DNA of 64,000 bases from Acidobacteriota bacterium (GCA_011526565.1 WYBL01000047.1:24505-88504), one strand, 5' to 3'; shown: positions 8,336 through 23,674, counted from the stretch's first letter. The notes: a model not told the origin generated them from the letters alone. Made by a program: numbers and translations.

Positions 8336-10282
8336 TTGCGACAGCGCTACGAACGCCTGACCACTCCCCTCGTCCGCGACGGAGCGGCGCTGCGGGACGC
8401 GACCTGGGACGAAGCCCTCGAACGGGCGGCGACGGGCCTGCGGGCGGCGCGCGCGAAGGGGCCCCAGGCCTTCGGCGTGTTCTCCTGCTCGAAGGCGACC
8501 AACGAGGTCAACTTCCTGGCGTCGCGCTTCGCGCGCGAGGTGATGGGCACCAACAACATCGACTCCTGCAACCGGACTTGACACGCCCCTAGCGTCGTCG
8601 GTCTGGCGACGGTATTCGGGGCGGGTGGCGGGACGAGCACGTACGAGGAGGTCGAGCAGGCCGACCTGATCGTGCTGTGGGGCAGCAATGCCCGCGAGAC
8701 GCATCCGATCTTCTTCCACCACGTCCTGCAGGGCATCCGCAACGGCGCGCGCCTGTACGCCGTCGACCCGCGGCGCACCTCCTCCGCGGCGTGGGCGGAC
8801 GTGTGGCTGGGCCTCGACGTCGGCACCGACATCGCGCTCTCGAACACGCTGGCCCGCGAGATCCTCCACGCCGGCCTGGTCGACCGCGAGTTCGTGCGCC
8901 GCGGCACCAGCGGCCTCGAGGAGTACGCGCGCAGCGTCGAGCCGTGGACGCTCGAGCGCGGCGAGCTGGTGACCGGCGTGCCGCGCGAGGCGATCCGCGA
9001 GTTCGCCCACGCGCTCGGCACCACCGACCGCGTGCAGATCTGCTGGACGCTCGGCATCACCGAGCACCACAACGCGGTCGACAACGTGCTGGCGCTGATC
9101 AACCTCGGGCTGCTGACCGGCCACGTCGGCCGCTACGGCTGCGGCCTCAACCCGCTGCGCGGCCAGAACAACGTGCAGGGCGGCGGCGACATGGGGGCGA
9201 TCCCCAACAAGCTGGCCGGCTTCCAGGACCTGGGCGACGAGGCGGCGCGCGGCCGCTTCGAGCAGCGCTGGAACTGCACGATCGCGCCGGAGCGCGGCTA
9301 CTTCCTGACCGAGATGTTCGAGGCGATGGAGCACGGCAGCTTCCACGCCGCCTACGTGATCGGCGAGAACCCGGCGGCCTCCGAGGCCGACGCGCTGCGC
9401 GCGCGCCGCCTGCTCGAGGGCCTCGACTTCCTGCTGGTGCAGGACATCTACCGCACCCACACGGCGGAGCTGGCCGACGTCGTGCTGCCCGCCGCCGCCG
9501 CCTGGTGCGAGTCCGAGGGCACCGTCACCAACTCCGAGCGCCGCGTCCAGCGCGTGCGGCAGGCGCTGCCGCCTCCCGCCGGCGCGCGCGACGACATGTG
9601 GATCGTGCAGGAACTGGCGCACCGCCTGGGCCACGCCTGGAGCTTCGGCGAGACGCCGCGCGAGCTGGCGGAGAACGCGTGGAACGAGCTGCGCGCGCTC
9701 TCGCCCATGCACGCGGGCATGTCGTACGCGCGGCTCGAGGCCGCGGGCGGCCTGCGCTGGCCCTGCCTCGACGGGAGCGACCCCGGCGCCACCTTCCTGC
9801 ACGGGCGCCTGTGGGAGCGCGACCCGGAGAAGCGCGGCCGTCCGGCTCCGTTCTCCGTGCTCCAGCACGAGCCTCCGGTCGACGCGCTCGACGCCGACTT
9901 CCCCATCCGCCTGACCACCGGCCGCCGCCTCTCCGACTACAACACCGGCGTGCAGAGCGGCGGCTTCTCCTCGCCGCTGCGGGTCGGCGAGTGCATCGAT
10001 CTCTCGCCCGAAGACGCGCGCGAGCTCGGCCTGCGCGAGGGCGACCCGGCCCGCGTCAGCAGCCGCCGCGGCGCGGTCGAGGCGCCGGTGCGGATCGACC
10101 CCGGCCTGCGCCCGGGGCTCGCCTTCATGACCTTCCACTTCCCCGACGAAGTCGACGTGAACCGCCTCACCATCGACGCCTGGGACCCCAAGTCCGGCAC
10201 GGCCGAGTTCAAGGCGACGGCCGTGCGCGTCGAGAAGCTGGTTCGCGCGGACGTCGTCGGTACCGCGGAGGCGCGGGCCTGA
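8336..10282 (+). CDS. fdhF: Selenocysteine-containing formate dehydrogenase, catalytic Mo domain (UGA recoded at 8579-8581)
   Basis: Read through the in-frame TGA at 8579-8581, this is a 648-aa molybdopterin oxidoreductase of the formate dehydrogenase family. Residue 82 would be selenocysteine: the context NNID-SCNRT-Sec-HAPSV aligns with the NNVDCCARV-Sec-HGPSV active site of E. coli FDH-H. His83 follows as expected, and NPLRGQNNVQG supplies the Arg (275) and Gln (277) equivalent to Arg333/Gln335. Translation starts at TTG 8336 behind GGAGGTG. The N-terminal 4Fe-4S domain that normally precedes RLTTPL is absent and is encoded in the third gene of the operon. It oxidises formate to CO2 or runs in reverse, with electrons going to the NuoEF-like partner at 10284. 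Callers ignoring UGA recoding would report two fragments. Confidence 0.9.
8579..8581 (+). other. Selenocysteine UGA codon
   Basis: The TGA interrupts an otherwise continuous formate dehydrogenase frame at the residue that ligates molybdenum (Cys or Sec in the family). Homology resumes immediately in the same frame with HAPSVVGL. This position and the SECIS-like hairpin downstream identify it as recoded rather than a nonsense mutation. Confidence 0.9.
8593..8611 (+). promoter_or_regulatory. Bacterial SECIS element
   Basis: A 7-bp hairpin CGTCGTC / GGCGACG (one G-U pair) with loop GGTCT starts exactly 11 nt after the TGA. The E. coli fdhF SECIS has the same 11-nt spacing and the same GGUCU loop, which SelB recognises. 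The stem sequence is unrelated, so the loop and spacing look conserved rather than accidental. Confidence 0.85.
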
Positions 10283-10283
10283 G

Positions 10284-12130
<1,847 letters not shown>

Positions 12131-12134
<4 letters not shown>

Positions 12135-13282
12135 CCCACGCCGTCCCCGTCGCCCCTCCCCGCCGCCTCGTCGAGTTCGAGGTCGACGGCGAGAAGTGCA
12201 AGGCGCGCGAGGGCACCACGCTGCTCGAGGCGCTGCGCGCGCGCGGCCAGGACCAGCCCACGCTGTGCCACCTCGAGAACCTGACGCCCGTGAACGTCTG
12301 CCGCGTGTGCGTCGTCGAGGTCGAGGGCTCGCGCACGCTCGTGCCCTCGTGCTCGCGGCCGGTCGAGCCGGGCATGAAGGTGAAGACCGACTCGCCGCGG
12401 GTGCACCACTCGCGCAAGCTGGTCTTCGAGCTGCTCGCCTCCTCGGTGGACCTCTCGCTGGTCGACGCCCGCACCCGCGGGTTCATGGAGCGGTACGGGG
12501 TCGATGCCGATCGCTTCGGGCCGCGGGCCCGGCCGTCCGCCGCCGGCGAGCGCGACGCCGCGACGCCGGGCCACCACCACGCGCCCGAGCCCGGCGCCGC
12601 CGCGACCGTCGCCCAGCCGGTCAAGGTCGACAACGACCTCTACGTGCGCGACTACTCGCGCTGCATCCTCTGCTACAAGTGCGTCGAGGCGTGCGGCGAA
12701 GACGCCCAGCACACTTTCGCGATCGCGGTCGCCGGGCGCGGCTTCGACGCCCGCATCTCGACCGAAGGCGACGTGCCGCTGACCGACTCGGCCTGCGTCT
12801 ACTGCGGCAACTGCATCGGGGTGTGCCCCACCGGCGCGCTGATGTTCCGCTCCGAGCACGAGCTGCGCCAGCGCGGCGAGTGGGCCCCGGAGCGGCAGAC
12901 CGTGACCCGCACGGTCTGCCCGTACTGCGGCGTCGGCTGCAACCTCGAACTGCACGTCCAGGACCGCCGCATCGTCAAGGCCACCTCCCCGCTCGACCAC
13001 GACGTCACCCGCGGCCACCTCTGCATCAAGGGCCGCTTCGGCTGGGAACACGTCCAGCCCGCTGCCTCCGGCCCCCTGCAACTGGAACCGCAACCGGTCC
13101 CTGGGGGTGCGGGGGCGGAGGAGGGTGCGTTGTCCGACGTAGCATCGACGGCGGCTCGCGCCGGGAGTGAATCCCGGCGCTCGGGCCGCCGGGCTCCGGC
13201 CAGACGGCCTCCGCCCGGACCCGGGGAACGCGGAGACGCCCACGAGGCGGCTCCGCGACTCCAGAAACGAGATCAACCATGA
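12131..13282 (+). CDS. Detached Fe-S half of formate dehydrogenase alpha subunit
   Basis: This 383-codon frame encodes what is normally the N-terminus of NAD-linked FdhA. It holds a 2Fe-2S ferredoxin domain (C46, C57, C60, C74), two 4Fe-4S motifs (C178/181/184/188 and C222/225/228/232), and the Mo-enzyme Fe4S4 domain (C263, C266, C270, C298). Lys300 in CIKGRFGW corresponds to the Lys that lies between cluster and cofactor in E. coli FDH-H. The His-Cys3 4Fe-4S site expected around residues 92-110 is missing. Homology stops near residue 310, at the junction where the catalytic domain would begin. The remaining 73 codons have poor GC3, contain a hairpin and may not be real protein. The start is an ATGA overlap with the NuoEF gene. 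Confidence 0.88.
13158..13180 (+). terminator. Strong hairpin inside the tail of the Fe-S gene
   Basis: A perfect 9-bp inverted repeat, GCGCCGGGA-GTGAA-TCCCGGCGC, lies within the non-conserved tail frame between the formate dehydrogenase operon and serA. It has no T-run, so it may be a weak or factor-dependent terminator, an mRNA-stabilising 3' structure, or a REP-like remnant. Confidence 0.4.
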
Positions 13283-14484
13283 AGGTGCTGATCGCCGACA
13301 AGTTTCCCGAGGACGGGCTCGCCGCGCTGCGCGCCGTCGGCTGCGACGTCGCCTACGAGCCCGACGTCAAGGGCCGCACGCTGGAGGAGGCCGTCGTGCG
13401 GACGGGCGCCGACGTGCTGGTCGTGCGCTCGACCGAGGTGGGTGGCGACGTTCTGCGCGCGAGCCGGCTCGGCCTCGTCGTGCGCGCAGGCGCCGGGTAC
13501 AACACGATCGACGTCAAGACCGCCTCGGAGCGCGGCATCTACGTCTCCAACTGCCCGGGCAAGAACGCCATCGCGGTGGCGGAGCTGGCTTTCGGCCTGA
13601 TCCTGGCCCTCGACCGCCACATCGCCGACGGAGTCGCCGACCTGCGCAACGGGGCGTGGAACAAGACGAAGTACGGCAAGGCCCGGGGCCTTCACGGCCG
13701 CACGCTCGGCATCGTGGGCTTCGGCAACATCGGCCTCGAGCTCGCCCACCGCGCCCGCGCGTTCGGGATGCCGGTCTGCGCCTGGAGCCGCTCGCTGACC
13801 GACGCCGTCGCGCGCGAGCACGGCGTCGTGCGCCTCGACTCGCCGCAGGCGGTGGCCGCGGCCTCCAACGTGGTCAGCGTCCACCTCGCGCTGAAGCCGG
13901 AAACGCGCGGCTTGATCGGCGCCGACTTCTTCGCCGCGATGCACCCGGGCTCGCTGTTCATCAACACCTCGCGGGCCGAGGTCGTCGACGAGGCGGCGCT
14001 GACCGCGGCGGTCCACGCCAAGGGCATCCGCTGCGGCCTGGACGTCTTCAACGGCGAGCCCGCCGGCGGCACCGGCACCATCGACAACCCGCTGCTGCAG
14101 GAGCCGGGCGTCTACGGCAGCCACCACATCGGGGCGTCGACCGACCAGGCCCAGGAGGCGATCGCCCGGGAAACGGTGCGGATCGTGGTGGAGTACCAGG
14201 AGACCGGCCGCGTCCCCAACTGCGTCAACATCGCCCTGCGCACGCCCGCCACGCACCTGCTCGTGGTCCGCCACCTCAACCGAGTCGGCGTGCTCGCCCA
14301 CGTGTTCGGACACCTGCGAGAGGCCGGGGTCAACGTCTCGGAGACGGAGAACGTGGTCTTCGACGGTGCGATCGCGGCGATCGCCCGCATCCAGTGCGAC
14401 CACGAGCCGCCGGCCGCTGCCCTCGACGCGATTCGCGCCGGTTCCCCGGACGTGCTGGAGCTGTCGGTGGTGCCGATCGGCTGA
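13279..14484 (+). CDS. serA: D-3-phosphoglycerate dehydrogenase
   Basis: SerA oxidises 3-phosphoglycerate to 3-phosphohydroxypyruvate with NAD+, the committed step of serine synthesis. The 401-aa protein has the substrate domain with VVRAGAGYNTID, the Rossmann motif GFGNIG at residues 147-152, the catalytic-His region GSHHIGAST, and a C-terminal ACT domain from about residue 328 (HLLVVRHLNRVGVLAHVF) that usually binds serine for feedback inhibition. The ATG overlaps the stop of the upstream frame by 4 nt but has no good Shine-Dalgarno. Serine and formate (C1) metabolism are linked, so proximity to the formate dehydrogenase operon could be functional. Confidence 0.92.
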   Translation: MKVLIADKFPEDGLAALRAVGCDVAYEPDVKGRTLEEAVVRTGADVLVVRSTEVGGDVLRASRLGLVVRAGAGYNTIDVKTASERGIYVSNCPGKNAIAVAELAFGLILALDRHIADGVADLRNGAWNKTKYGKARGLHGRTLGIVGFGNIGLELAHRARAFGMPVCAWSRSLTDAVAREHGVVRLDSPQAVAAASNVVSVHLALKPETRGLIGADFFAAMHPGSLFINTSRAEVVDEAALTAAVHAKGIRCGLDVFNGEPAGGTGTIDNPLLQEPGVYGSHHIGASTDQAQEAIARETVRIVVEYQETGRVPNCVNIALRTPATHLLVVRHLNRVGVLAHVFGHLREAGVNVSETENVVFDGAIAAIARIQCDHEPPAAALDAIRAGSPDVLELSVVPIG

Positions 14485-14486
14485 GG

Positions 14487-14789
14487 CTACGGGCAGGCCT
14501 CGGCGGCGCGGTCGAGTTGCTCGCGCAGGGTGATCAGCACCTGGCGGCTGCCCTCCTCCCTGACCTGGCCCCCGGCCTCGTTGAGGCGCTGCCGGGCCTC
14601 GGGCAGCGAGGCGCGCACCGCGTCGCAGTCGCCGGCGGCGCGCACGACCTGGTTGACCAGCGCGTTGACCCTGCTCAGCACCTCGGCGTCCTGCGACACG
14701 GCCTCGATCCGCTTCTCGCGCTCGCGGCCGCAGCCGCCCGCGCACGCCGCCCCGAGCAGGACGGCCACGACCCCGGTTCGGATTCGCAT
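14487..14789 (-). CDS. Small putative lipoprotein
   Basis: This 100-aa protein has a short basic N-terminus (MRIRTG), a hydrophobic core and Cys residues at 16 and 20 in a poor lipobox context (AAC or GGC). Export as a lipoprotein is therefore likely but not certain. The mature part is charged, predicted helical and ends in Cys-Pro, with a second internal Cys that could form a disulfide. I do not recognise a family. It converges on serA with 2 bp between stops. It diverges from the FHA-kinase gene, 23 bp from that start. Good GC3 supports it as a real gene. Confidence 0.6.
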   Translation of the reverse strand: MRIRTGVVAVLLGAACAGGCGREREKRIEAVSQDAEVLSRVNALVNQVVRAAGDCDAVRASLPEARQRLNEAGGQVREEGSRQVLITLREQLDRAAEACP

Positions 14790-14812
14790 GGCGCATACTC
14801 CCGCCGATCGAC

Positions 14813-16104
14813 ATGCCCGGCAAGGTCACGTTGACGGCGACCGCCGGCCCGATCCAGGGCCGGCGCTTCGAGTTCACCGAGCACGACACGTTCCTCTTCG
14901 GCCGCGCGCCGGACTGCCACGCCGAGCTGCCCTCGGGCGACACGTCCGCCTCCCGCCATCACTTCCTGCTGGAGGTGGCCCCCCCGCTGGCGCGCCTGCG
15001 CGACCTGGGCAGCCTCAACGGCACCCACGTCAACGGCGTGCGCCACGGCGGGCGCCAGCCGGGAGAGACGCCGGAACAGGCGGCGCGGCGCCCGTGCCCC
15101 CAGATCGACCTCCGCCACGGCGACCAGGTCCGGGTGGGCACCACCGTCTTCGGCGTGACGATCGAGCGCGAGGGCGCCGACTCGGCGCAGACCGACCCGT
15201 CGCTCTCGTTCGACGTGCTGGTCGAGCCGGTCTCGGAGGCGCCGGTCGTCGAGGCCGTCTCCGCGCTCGCGGCCGAACTGCCCGAGCGGGTCGGCGACTA
15301 CGCCCTCGGCCCGCTGCTCGGGCGCGGCGGCATGGGCGTGGTCCACCAGGCCCGCCGCCTCGCGGACGGCACTGTCGTCGCGGTCAAGCTGATGCTGCCC
15401 CAGGTGCTGGTCAGCGCCGCCGCCCGTGACGCCTTCCTGCGCGAGGTCGAGGTCACCCGCAGCCTGCGCCACCCGCGCATCGTCGAGCTGCTCGACTGCG
15501 GCTACGCGGCCGAGCGCTTCTGGTTCGCCATGGAGTACTGCCCGGGCGGCAGCGCGCTCGCGCTGTTGCGCGCCTGCGGCGGGCGGGTGCCGCTCGAACG
15601 CGCGCTCGACCTCGCGGACGGGGCGCTCGACGGCCTCGCATTCGCCCACGCCCAGGGCGTGGTCCACCGCGACGTCAAGCCCGACAACCTGCTGCTGGCC
15701 GCGGACGGCACCGCGCGCGTCACCGACTTCGGCCTCGCCAAGAGCTTCTCGAGCGCCGGCCTGTCCGGCCTGACCGCCACGGGCACCGTCGCCGGGACGT
15801 TGTTCTACATGCCGCGCGAGCAGCTCACCAGCTTCCGCCTGCTGCGCCCCGCCAGCGACGTGTGGAGCCTCGCCGCGACGCTCTATCACCTGCTGACGGG
15901 CGAGTACGCTCGCGACTTCGCCGCGGGCCGCGACCCCCTCGCCGTGATCCTCAAGGGCGGCACGATCCCGATCCGCGAGCGCGAGCCGCGCGTGAGCGTC
16001 GCGGTGGCGGAGGTGATCGACCGCGCGCTGGCCGACGACGTGGCGACGCGGTACGCCGACGCTGCCCGGTTCCGCGACGCGCTGCGCGCCGCCCGCGCCC
16101 GCGC

Positions 16105-16108
<4 letters not shown>
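14813..16108 (+). CDS. FHA-domain serine/threonine protein kinase
   Basis: This 431-aa cytoplasmic protein joins an N-terminal FHA phosphothreonine-binding domain (about residues 6-105; FGRAPDCHAEL, SRHHF and NGTHVNG strands) to a Hanks-type kinase (about 160-425). The kinase has the glycine loop LLGRGGMGVV, the VAVK lysine, catalytic HRDVKPDN at 285-292 and DFG at 305-307. There is no transmembrane segment, unlike most PknB-type kinases. FHA-kinase fusions usually bind their own or partner phosphothreonines. Its GTGA overlap with the next, much larger kinase indicates the two are made together and may act in one cascade. Confidence 0.9.
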
Positions 16109-20604
<4,496 letters not shown>

Positions 20605-20616
20605 CGGCTCGCGGCG

Positions 20617-20817
20617 TCATCGCGCGCCGTCGGGCTCGAAGATCGACTCGATCGAACGCGAGAACGCGCGGGCGAGCGCGAACGCCAGGGGCAGGCTGGG
20701 GTCGTAGCGGCCGTTCTCGATGGCGTTGATCGTCTGCCGCGACACCCCGACCCGGCGCGCGAGGTCGGCCTGCGACCAGCCGCGCTCCGAGCGCAGCGCG
20801 GGCAGCACGTTCTTCAT
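20617..20817 (-). CDS. Small XRE-family regulator
   Basis: This 66-aa single-domain helix-turn-helix protein (WSQADLARRVGVSRQTINAIE, about residues 14-34) resembles the short Cro/C1-type repressors paired with small membrane proteins. It starts by an ATGA overlap with the upstream membrane-protein gene and shares its promoter at 21375-21403. Autoregulation of the pair is likely from family habit. The gene converges with the giant kinase gene, 12 bp between stops. Confidence 0.85.
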   Translation of the reverse strand: MKNVLPALRSERGWSQADLARRVGVSRQTINAIENGRYDPSLPLAFALARAFSRSIESIFEPDGAR

Positions 20818-21353
20818 CGCTGGCAGCGGATCGACGTCGCGAACCAGGCGGCCAGCCAGGTGCCCAGCAGGGCGCTCGCCACTCCCGGCCCGGTGAGCGG
20901 CGGCAGCCGGTCGGCGGCCAGCGCGTGCGCGATCAGCGCCACCAGCACGACGGCGTAACTCCACGAGAGCGACTCGAGCTGGATGCGTCTCTCGAGCTCG
21001 TCTCCCGCGCGCATCGAGCGCACGAGGAACCAGGCCGCCGCCAGGACCAGGGCGAGGTCCCGCACCGCCATCACGACGCGGTCTCGCAGGAGGTACGGCG
21101 AGGGCAGCGGCTCGTAGAACGGCAGGGCCAGCGCCGCCAGGCCGAGCAGCCAGGGGTACTCGCGGCGCCGCACGATGCGGTGGACCGCGAAGCCCGAGAC
21201 GGCCAGGCACAGCAGGCCGCCCACCACGTGCCGCAGCGAACGGGCGTCGGTGTAGGCCGGGAACGCCTGCCGGGTCAGCGACAGGCCGGCGAGCAGGAAC
21301 GCGGCGGCGAGCCCTGCGCGGGACGCGCGCTCGGCGGGCCAGGGCGTGATCAT
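20814..21353 (-). CDS. Multi-pass membrane protein paired with XRE regulator
   Basis: This 179-aa protein has about five hydrophobic segments (residues 13-33, 43-57, 68-80, 92-108, 132-170) separated by Arg-rich loops, so it sits in the inner membrane. No enzymatic motif is seen. Small XRE repressors are often encoded directly after such membrane proteins, and here the stop overlaps the regulator start by 4 nt. GAGGAGAGGG precedes the ATG. Function unknown; the membrane protein could sequester or signal to the regulator. Confidence 0.75.
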   Translation of the reverse strand: MITPWPAERASRAGLAAAFLLAGLSLTRQAFPAYTDARSLRHVVGGLLCLAVSGFAVHRIVRRREYPWLLGLAALALPFYEPLPSPYLLRDRVVMAVRDLALVLAAAWFLVRSMRAGDELERRIQLESLSWSYAVVLVALIAHALAADRLPPLTGPGVASALLGTWLAAWFATSIRCQR

Positions 21354-21374
21354 GGGCCCTCTCCTCGACCACTC

Positions 21375-21403
21375 AAGCTAGGCCGCGGGCGCCGCCGTGT
21401 CAA
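21375..21403 (-). promoter_or_regulatory. Promoter of the membrane protein/XRE pair
   Basis: On the minus strand a consensus TTGACA (21398-21403) is separated by exactly 17 bp from TAGCTT (21375-21380). The start codon at 21353 lies about 20 bp downstream, giving a short leader with a strong ribosome site. Confidence 0.6.
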
Positions 21404-21448
21404 GCACGCTTTACATGGCTCACAATTGCAGGCGGAGGCAAATTCGCC

Positions 21449-21925
21449 ATGAGCCCTGAAGATCTCGCCGTCCTGCGCAGCCTGCTGAGCGAGCGGCGCC
21501 AGCTCGCGATCGCCGTGCTGATCGACGGCGAACCTGCGATCGGCCTGCTGCCGTTCGTCGTCACGCCGGACTGGTCGGCGCTGGTCGTGCGCGCCTCGGG
21601 CCTCGCCCGCCACACGAAGGGCCTGCTCGAGGGCGCGCCGTTCGACGCCCTGATCGCCCGCAACGACGACCCCGGGCAGGACGGGTTGCAGCTCGTCCGC
21701 ACCACGCTGCGCGGGCGCGTGCGGGTGCTCGACCGCGAGGCGCCCGAGACGCAGGATCTCATCGCGCGCTACGTCGCCGCCTTCCCCAGCGCCGAGATGA
21801 CGCTCGACCTCGGCGACTTCAACACCTACCGGCTGGAGATCGAGGCGGGCCGCCTCAACACCGGCTTCGGCGGCGCGATCAACCTCTCGCGCTCTTCGCT
21901 GGAGCAACTGCGCGCCGCCTCGTAG
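21449..21925 (+). CDS. Pyridoxamine 5'-phosphate oxidase-like flavin-binding protein (HugZ-type)
   Basis: This 158-aa split-barrel protein of the PNPOx/HugZ family has an N-terminal helix, then ERRQLAIAVLIDGEPAIGLLPFV and LVVRASGLARHTKGLLEGAPFDALIA, matching the beta-barrel strands and the SxLAxHTKNL segment seen in heme-utilisation and FMN-binding members. These proteins bind FMN or heme in the cytoplasm; the substrate cannot be told from sequence. GGCGGAGG lies about 10 nt before the ATG. It is transcribed away from the membrane protein/XRE pair and is 34 bp from the next gene on the same strand. Confidence 0.82.
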   Translation: MSPEDLAVLRSLLSERRQLAIAVLIDGEPAIGLLPFVVTPDWSALVVRASGLARHTKGLLEGAPFDALIARNDDPGQDGLQLVRTTLRGRVRVLDREAPETQDLIARYVAAFPSAEMTLDLGDFNTYRLEIEAGRLNTGFGGAINLSRSSLEQLRAAS

Positions 21926-21959
21926 CCCGGCGCTAACATCGGCGCACCGGAGGCCTCCG

Positions 21960-23636
21960 ATGCGCCGACTCGTCGCCCTGATCCCCGCCGCCGTGGTCCT
22001 TCTCGCCGCCCCTGCGGCACGGGCCTCGGAGCCGCCACCCGACGAGGCGGCGCTGCGTGCGATGACCGCGCGTTTCGCCCCGGTCGAGCTCGGGGCCGAC
22101 CTGTCGCGGCTGCCCGAGGGAGAGCGCCGCGCCCTCGCCCGGCTGATCGAGGCCTCGCGCGTGCTCGACGCGCTCTACCTGCGCCAGGCGTGGGCGGGCA
22201 ACGAAGCGCTGCTGCTGGAGCTGGTCGCCGACCGCTCGCCGCTCGGCCAGGCCCGCCTCCACGCGTTCCTCGTCAACCGCGGGCCGTGGTCGCAGCTCGA
22301 CGAGCAGGAGCCGTTCCTCCCCGGCGTGCCGCCGCGGCCGGCCGGCGCCAACTTCTATCCCGCCGGCGCCACGAAGGCCGAAGTCGAGGCCTGGCTCCAG
22401 TCCCTGCCCGCCTCGGAACGCGACGCAGCCACCGGCTTCTTCACCACGATCCGCCACGTGCCGGGCGGTCGCTTCGTCGCCGTGCCGTACAGCCTCGAGT
22501 ACCAGGGCGAGCTGGCGCGGGCGGCCGAGCTGCTGCGCGAGGCCGCGGCCGCCACCGCGCAGCCCACGCTGCGCGCGTATCTCGAGAAGCGCGCCGACGC
22601 CTTCCTGAGCAACGACTACTACGCGAGCGACGTCGCGTGGATGGAGCTCGACGCCTCGATCGAGCCGACGATCGGCCCCTACGAGACCTACGACGACGGC
22701 TGGTTCGGCTACAAGGCCGCGTTCGAGTCGTTCGTCGGCCTGCGCGACGACGCCGAGACGGCGAAGCTCGCCCGCTTTTCCTCGGAGCTGCAGTGGCTCG
22801 AGGACCGGCTGCCGATCGAGCCTCGGTACCGCAACCCGAAGCTCGGGGCGCTGGCCCCGATCCGGGTGATCGACCTCGTCTTCTCCGCCGGCCAGGCCAA
22901 CGCCGGCGTGCAGACGGCCGCCTTCAACCTCCCCAACGACGACCGCGTCGTGGCCGCGAAGGGCTCCAAGCGGGTGATGCTCAAGAACACCCAGCGCGCC
23001 AAGTTCGACCAGGTGCTGGTGCCGATCTCGCGCATCGCGCTCAAGGCGTCGGACCAGGCGGACGTCGACTTCGACGCCTTCTTCACCCACATCCTGATGC
23101 ACGAGCTGCTGCACGGCCTGGGGCCCGGCAACATCGAGGTCGCGGGCCGCAAGACCACGGTGCGCCTCGAACTGAAGGACACCTACGGTGCCATCGAGGA
23201 GGCCAAGGCCGACATCGCCGGGCTGTGGGCGCTGCAGCAGCTCGTCGACAAGGGAGTGCTCGACCGCCGCTTCGAGCAAACGATGTACACGACCTTCCTG
23301 GCCTCGGCCTTCCGCTCGATCCGCTTCGGCATCGACGAGGCCCACGGCAAGGGCCAGATCCTCCAGCTCAACCACCTGCTCGACCAGGGCGCGGTCGTGG
23401 TGGCGGCCGACGGCACCTTCGCGGTGGTGCCGGCGAAGATCCGGGCCGCGGTGACGTCGCTGACAGCGGAGATCCTGACCCTGCAGGCCGAAGGCAGCCA
23501 CGCGAAGGCGAAGGCGCTGCTCGACCGGCTGGCGGTCGTGCGGCCCGAGGTGCAGCGCGTGCTCGACCGGCTGAAGGATGTGCCGGTCGACATCGAACCG
23601 CGCTTCACGGCGGCCGAGGCCCTGGCCCGTCGCTGA
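21960..23636 (+). CDS. Exported M49-like zinc metallopeptidase
   Basis: This 558-aa protein begins with a clear signal peptide (MRRLVALIPAAVVLLAAPAARAS). The zinc-binding motif HELLHG lies at 381-386, with a second acidic motif EEAKAD at 413-418. Together they match the dipeptidyl-peptidase III (M49) pattern, where the family motif is HELLGH with a downstream EE-x-R/K-A-D/E. It likely acts on peptides in the periplasm. It is about 100-150 aa shorter than classical DPP III. The HELLH form, lacking the inserted Gly, marks a divergent subgroup. Confidence 0.78.
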   Translation: MRRLVALIPAAVVLLAAPAARASEPPPDEAALRAMTARFAPVELGADLSRLPEGERRALARLIEASRVLDALYLRQAWAGNEALLLELVADRSPLGQARLHAFLVNRGPWSQLDEQEPFLPGVPPRPAGANFYPAGATKAEVEAWLQSLPASERDAATGFFTTIRHVPGGRFVAVPYSLEYQGELARAAELLREAAAATAQPTLRAYLEKRADAFLSNDYYASDVAWMELDASIEPTIGPYETYDDGWFGYKAAFESFVGLRDDAETAKLARFSSELQWLEDRLPIEPRYRNPKLGALAPIRVIDLVFSAGQANAGVQTAAFNLPNDDRVVAAKGSKRVMLKNTQRAKFDQVLVPISRIALKASDQADVDFDAFFTHILMHELLHGLGPGNIEVAGRKTTVRLELKDTYGAIEEAKADIAGLWALQQLVDKGVLDRRFEQTMYTTFLASAFRSIRFGIDEAHGKGQILQLNHLLDQGAVVVAADGTFAVVPAKIRAAVTSLTAEILTLQAEGSHAKAKALLDRLAVVRPEVQRVLDRLKDVPVDIEPRFTAAEALARR

Positions 23637-23674
23637 GCCGGAACCCCGGGGCCCCGTCCTTCGTAGTCAAGAGC

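Noticed and set aside
8336..8581. A separate short 81-aa gene ending in TGA
   Set aside because: The downstream frame continues the same protein without loss and the TGA is at the active-site position, so it is one recoded gene.
8579..8581. Nonsense mutation making the formate dehydrogenase a pseudogene
   Set aside because: The SECIS-like hairpin with the exact 11-nt spacing and GGTCT loop, and intact flanks, argue for recoding. No selC tRNA was found in this window, so presence of the machinery elsewhere is assumed.
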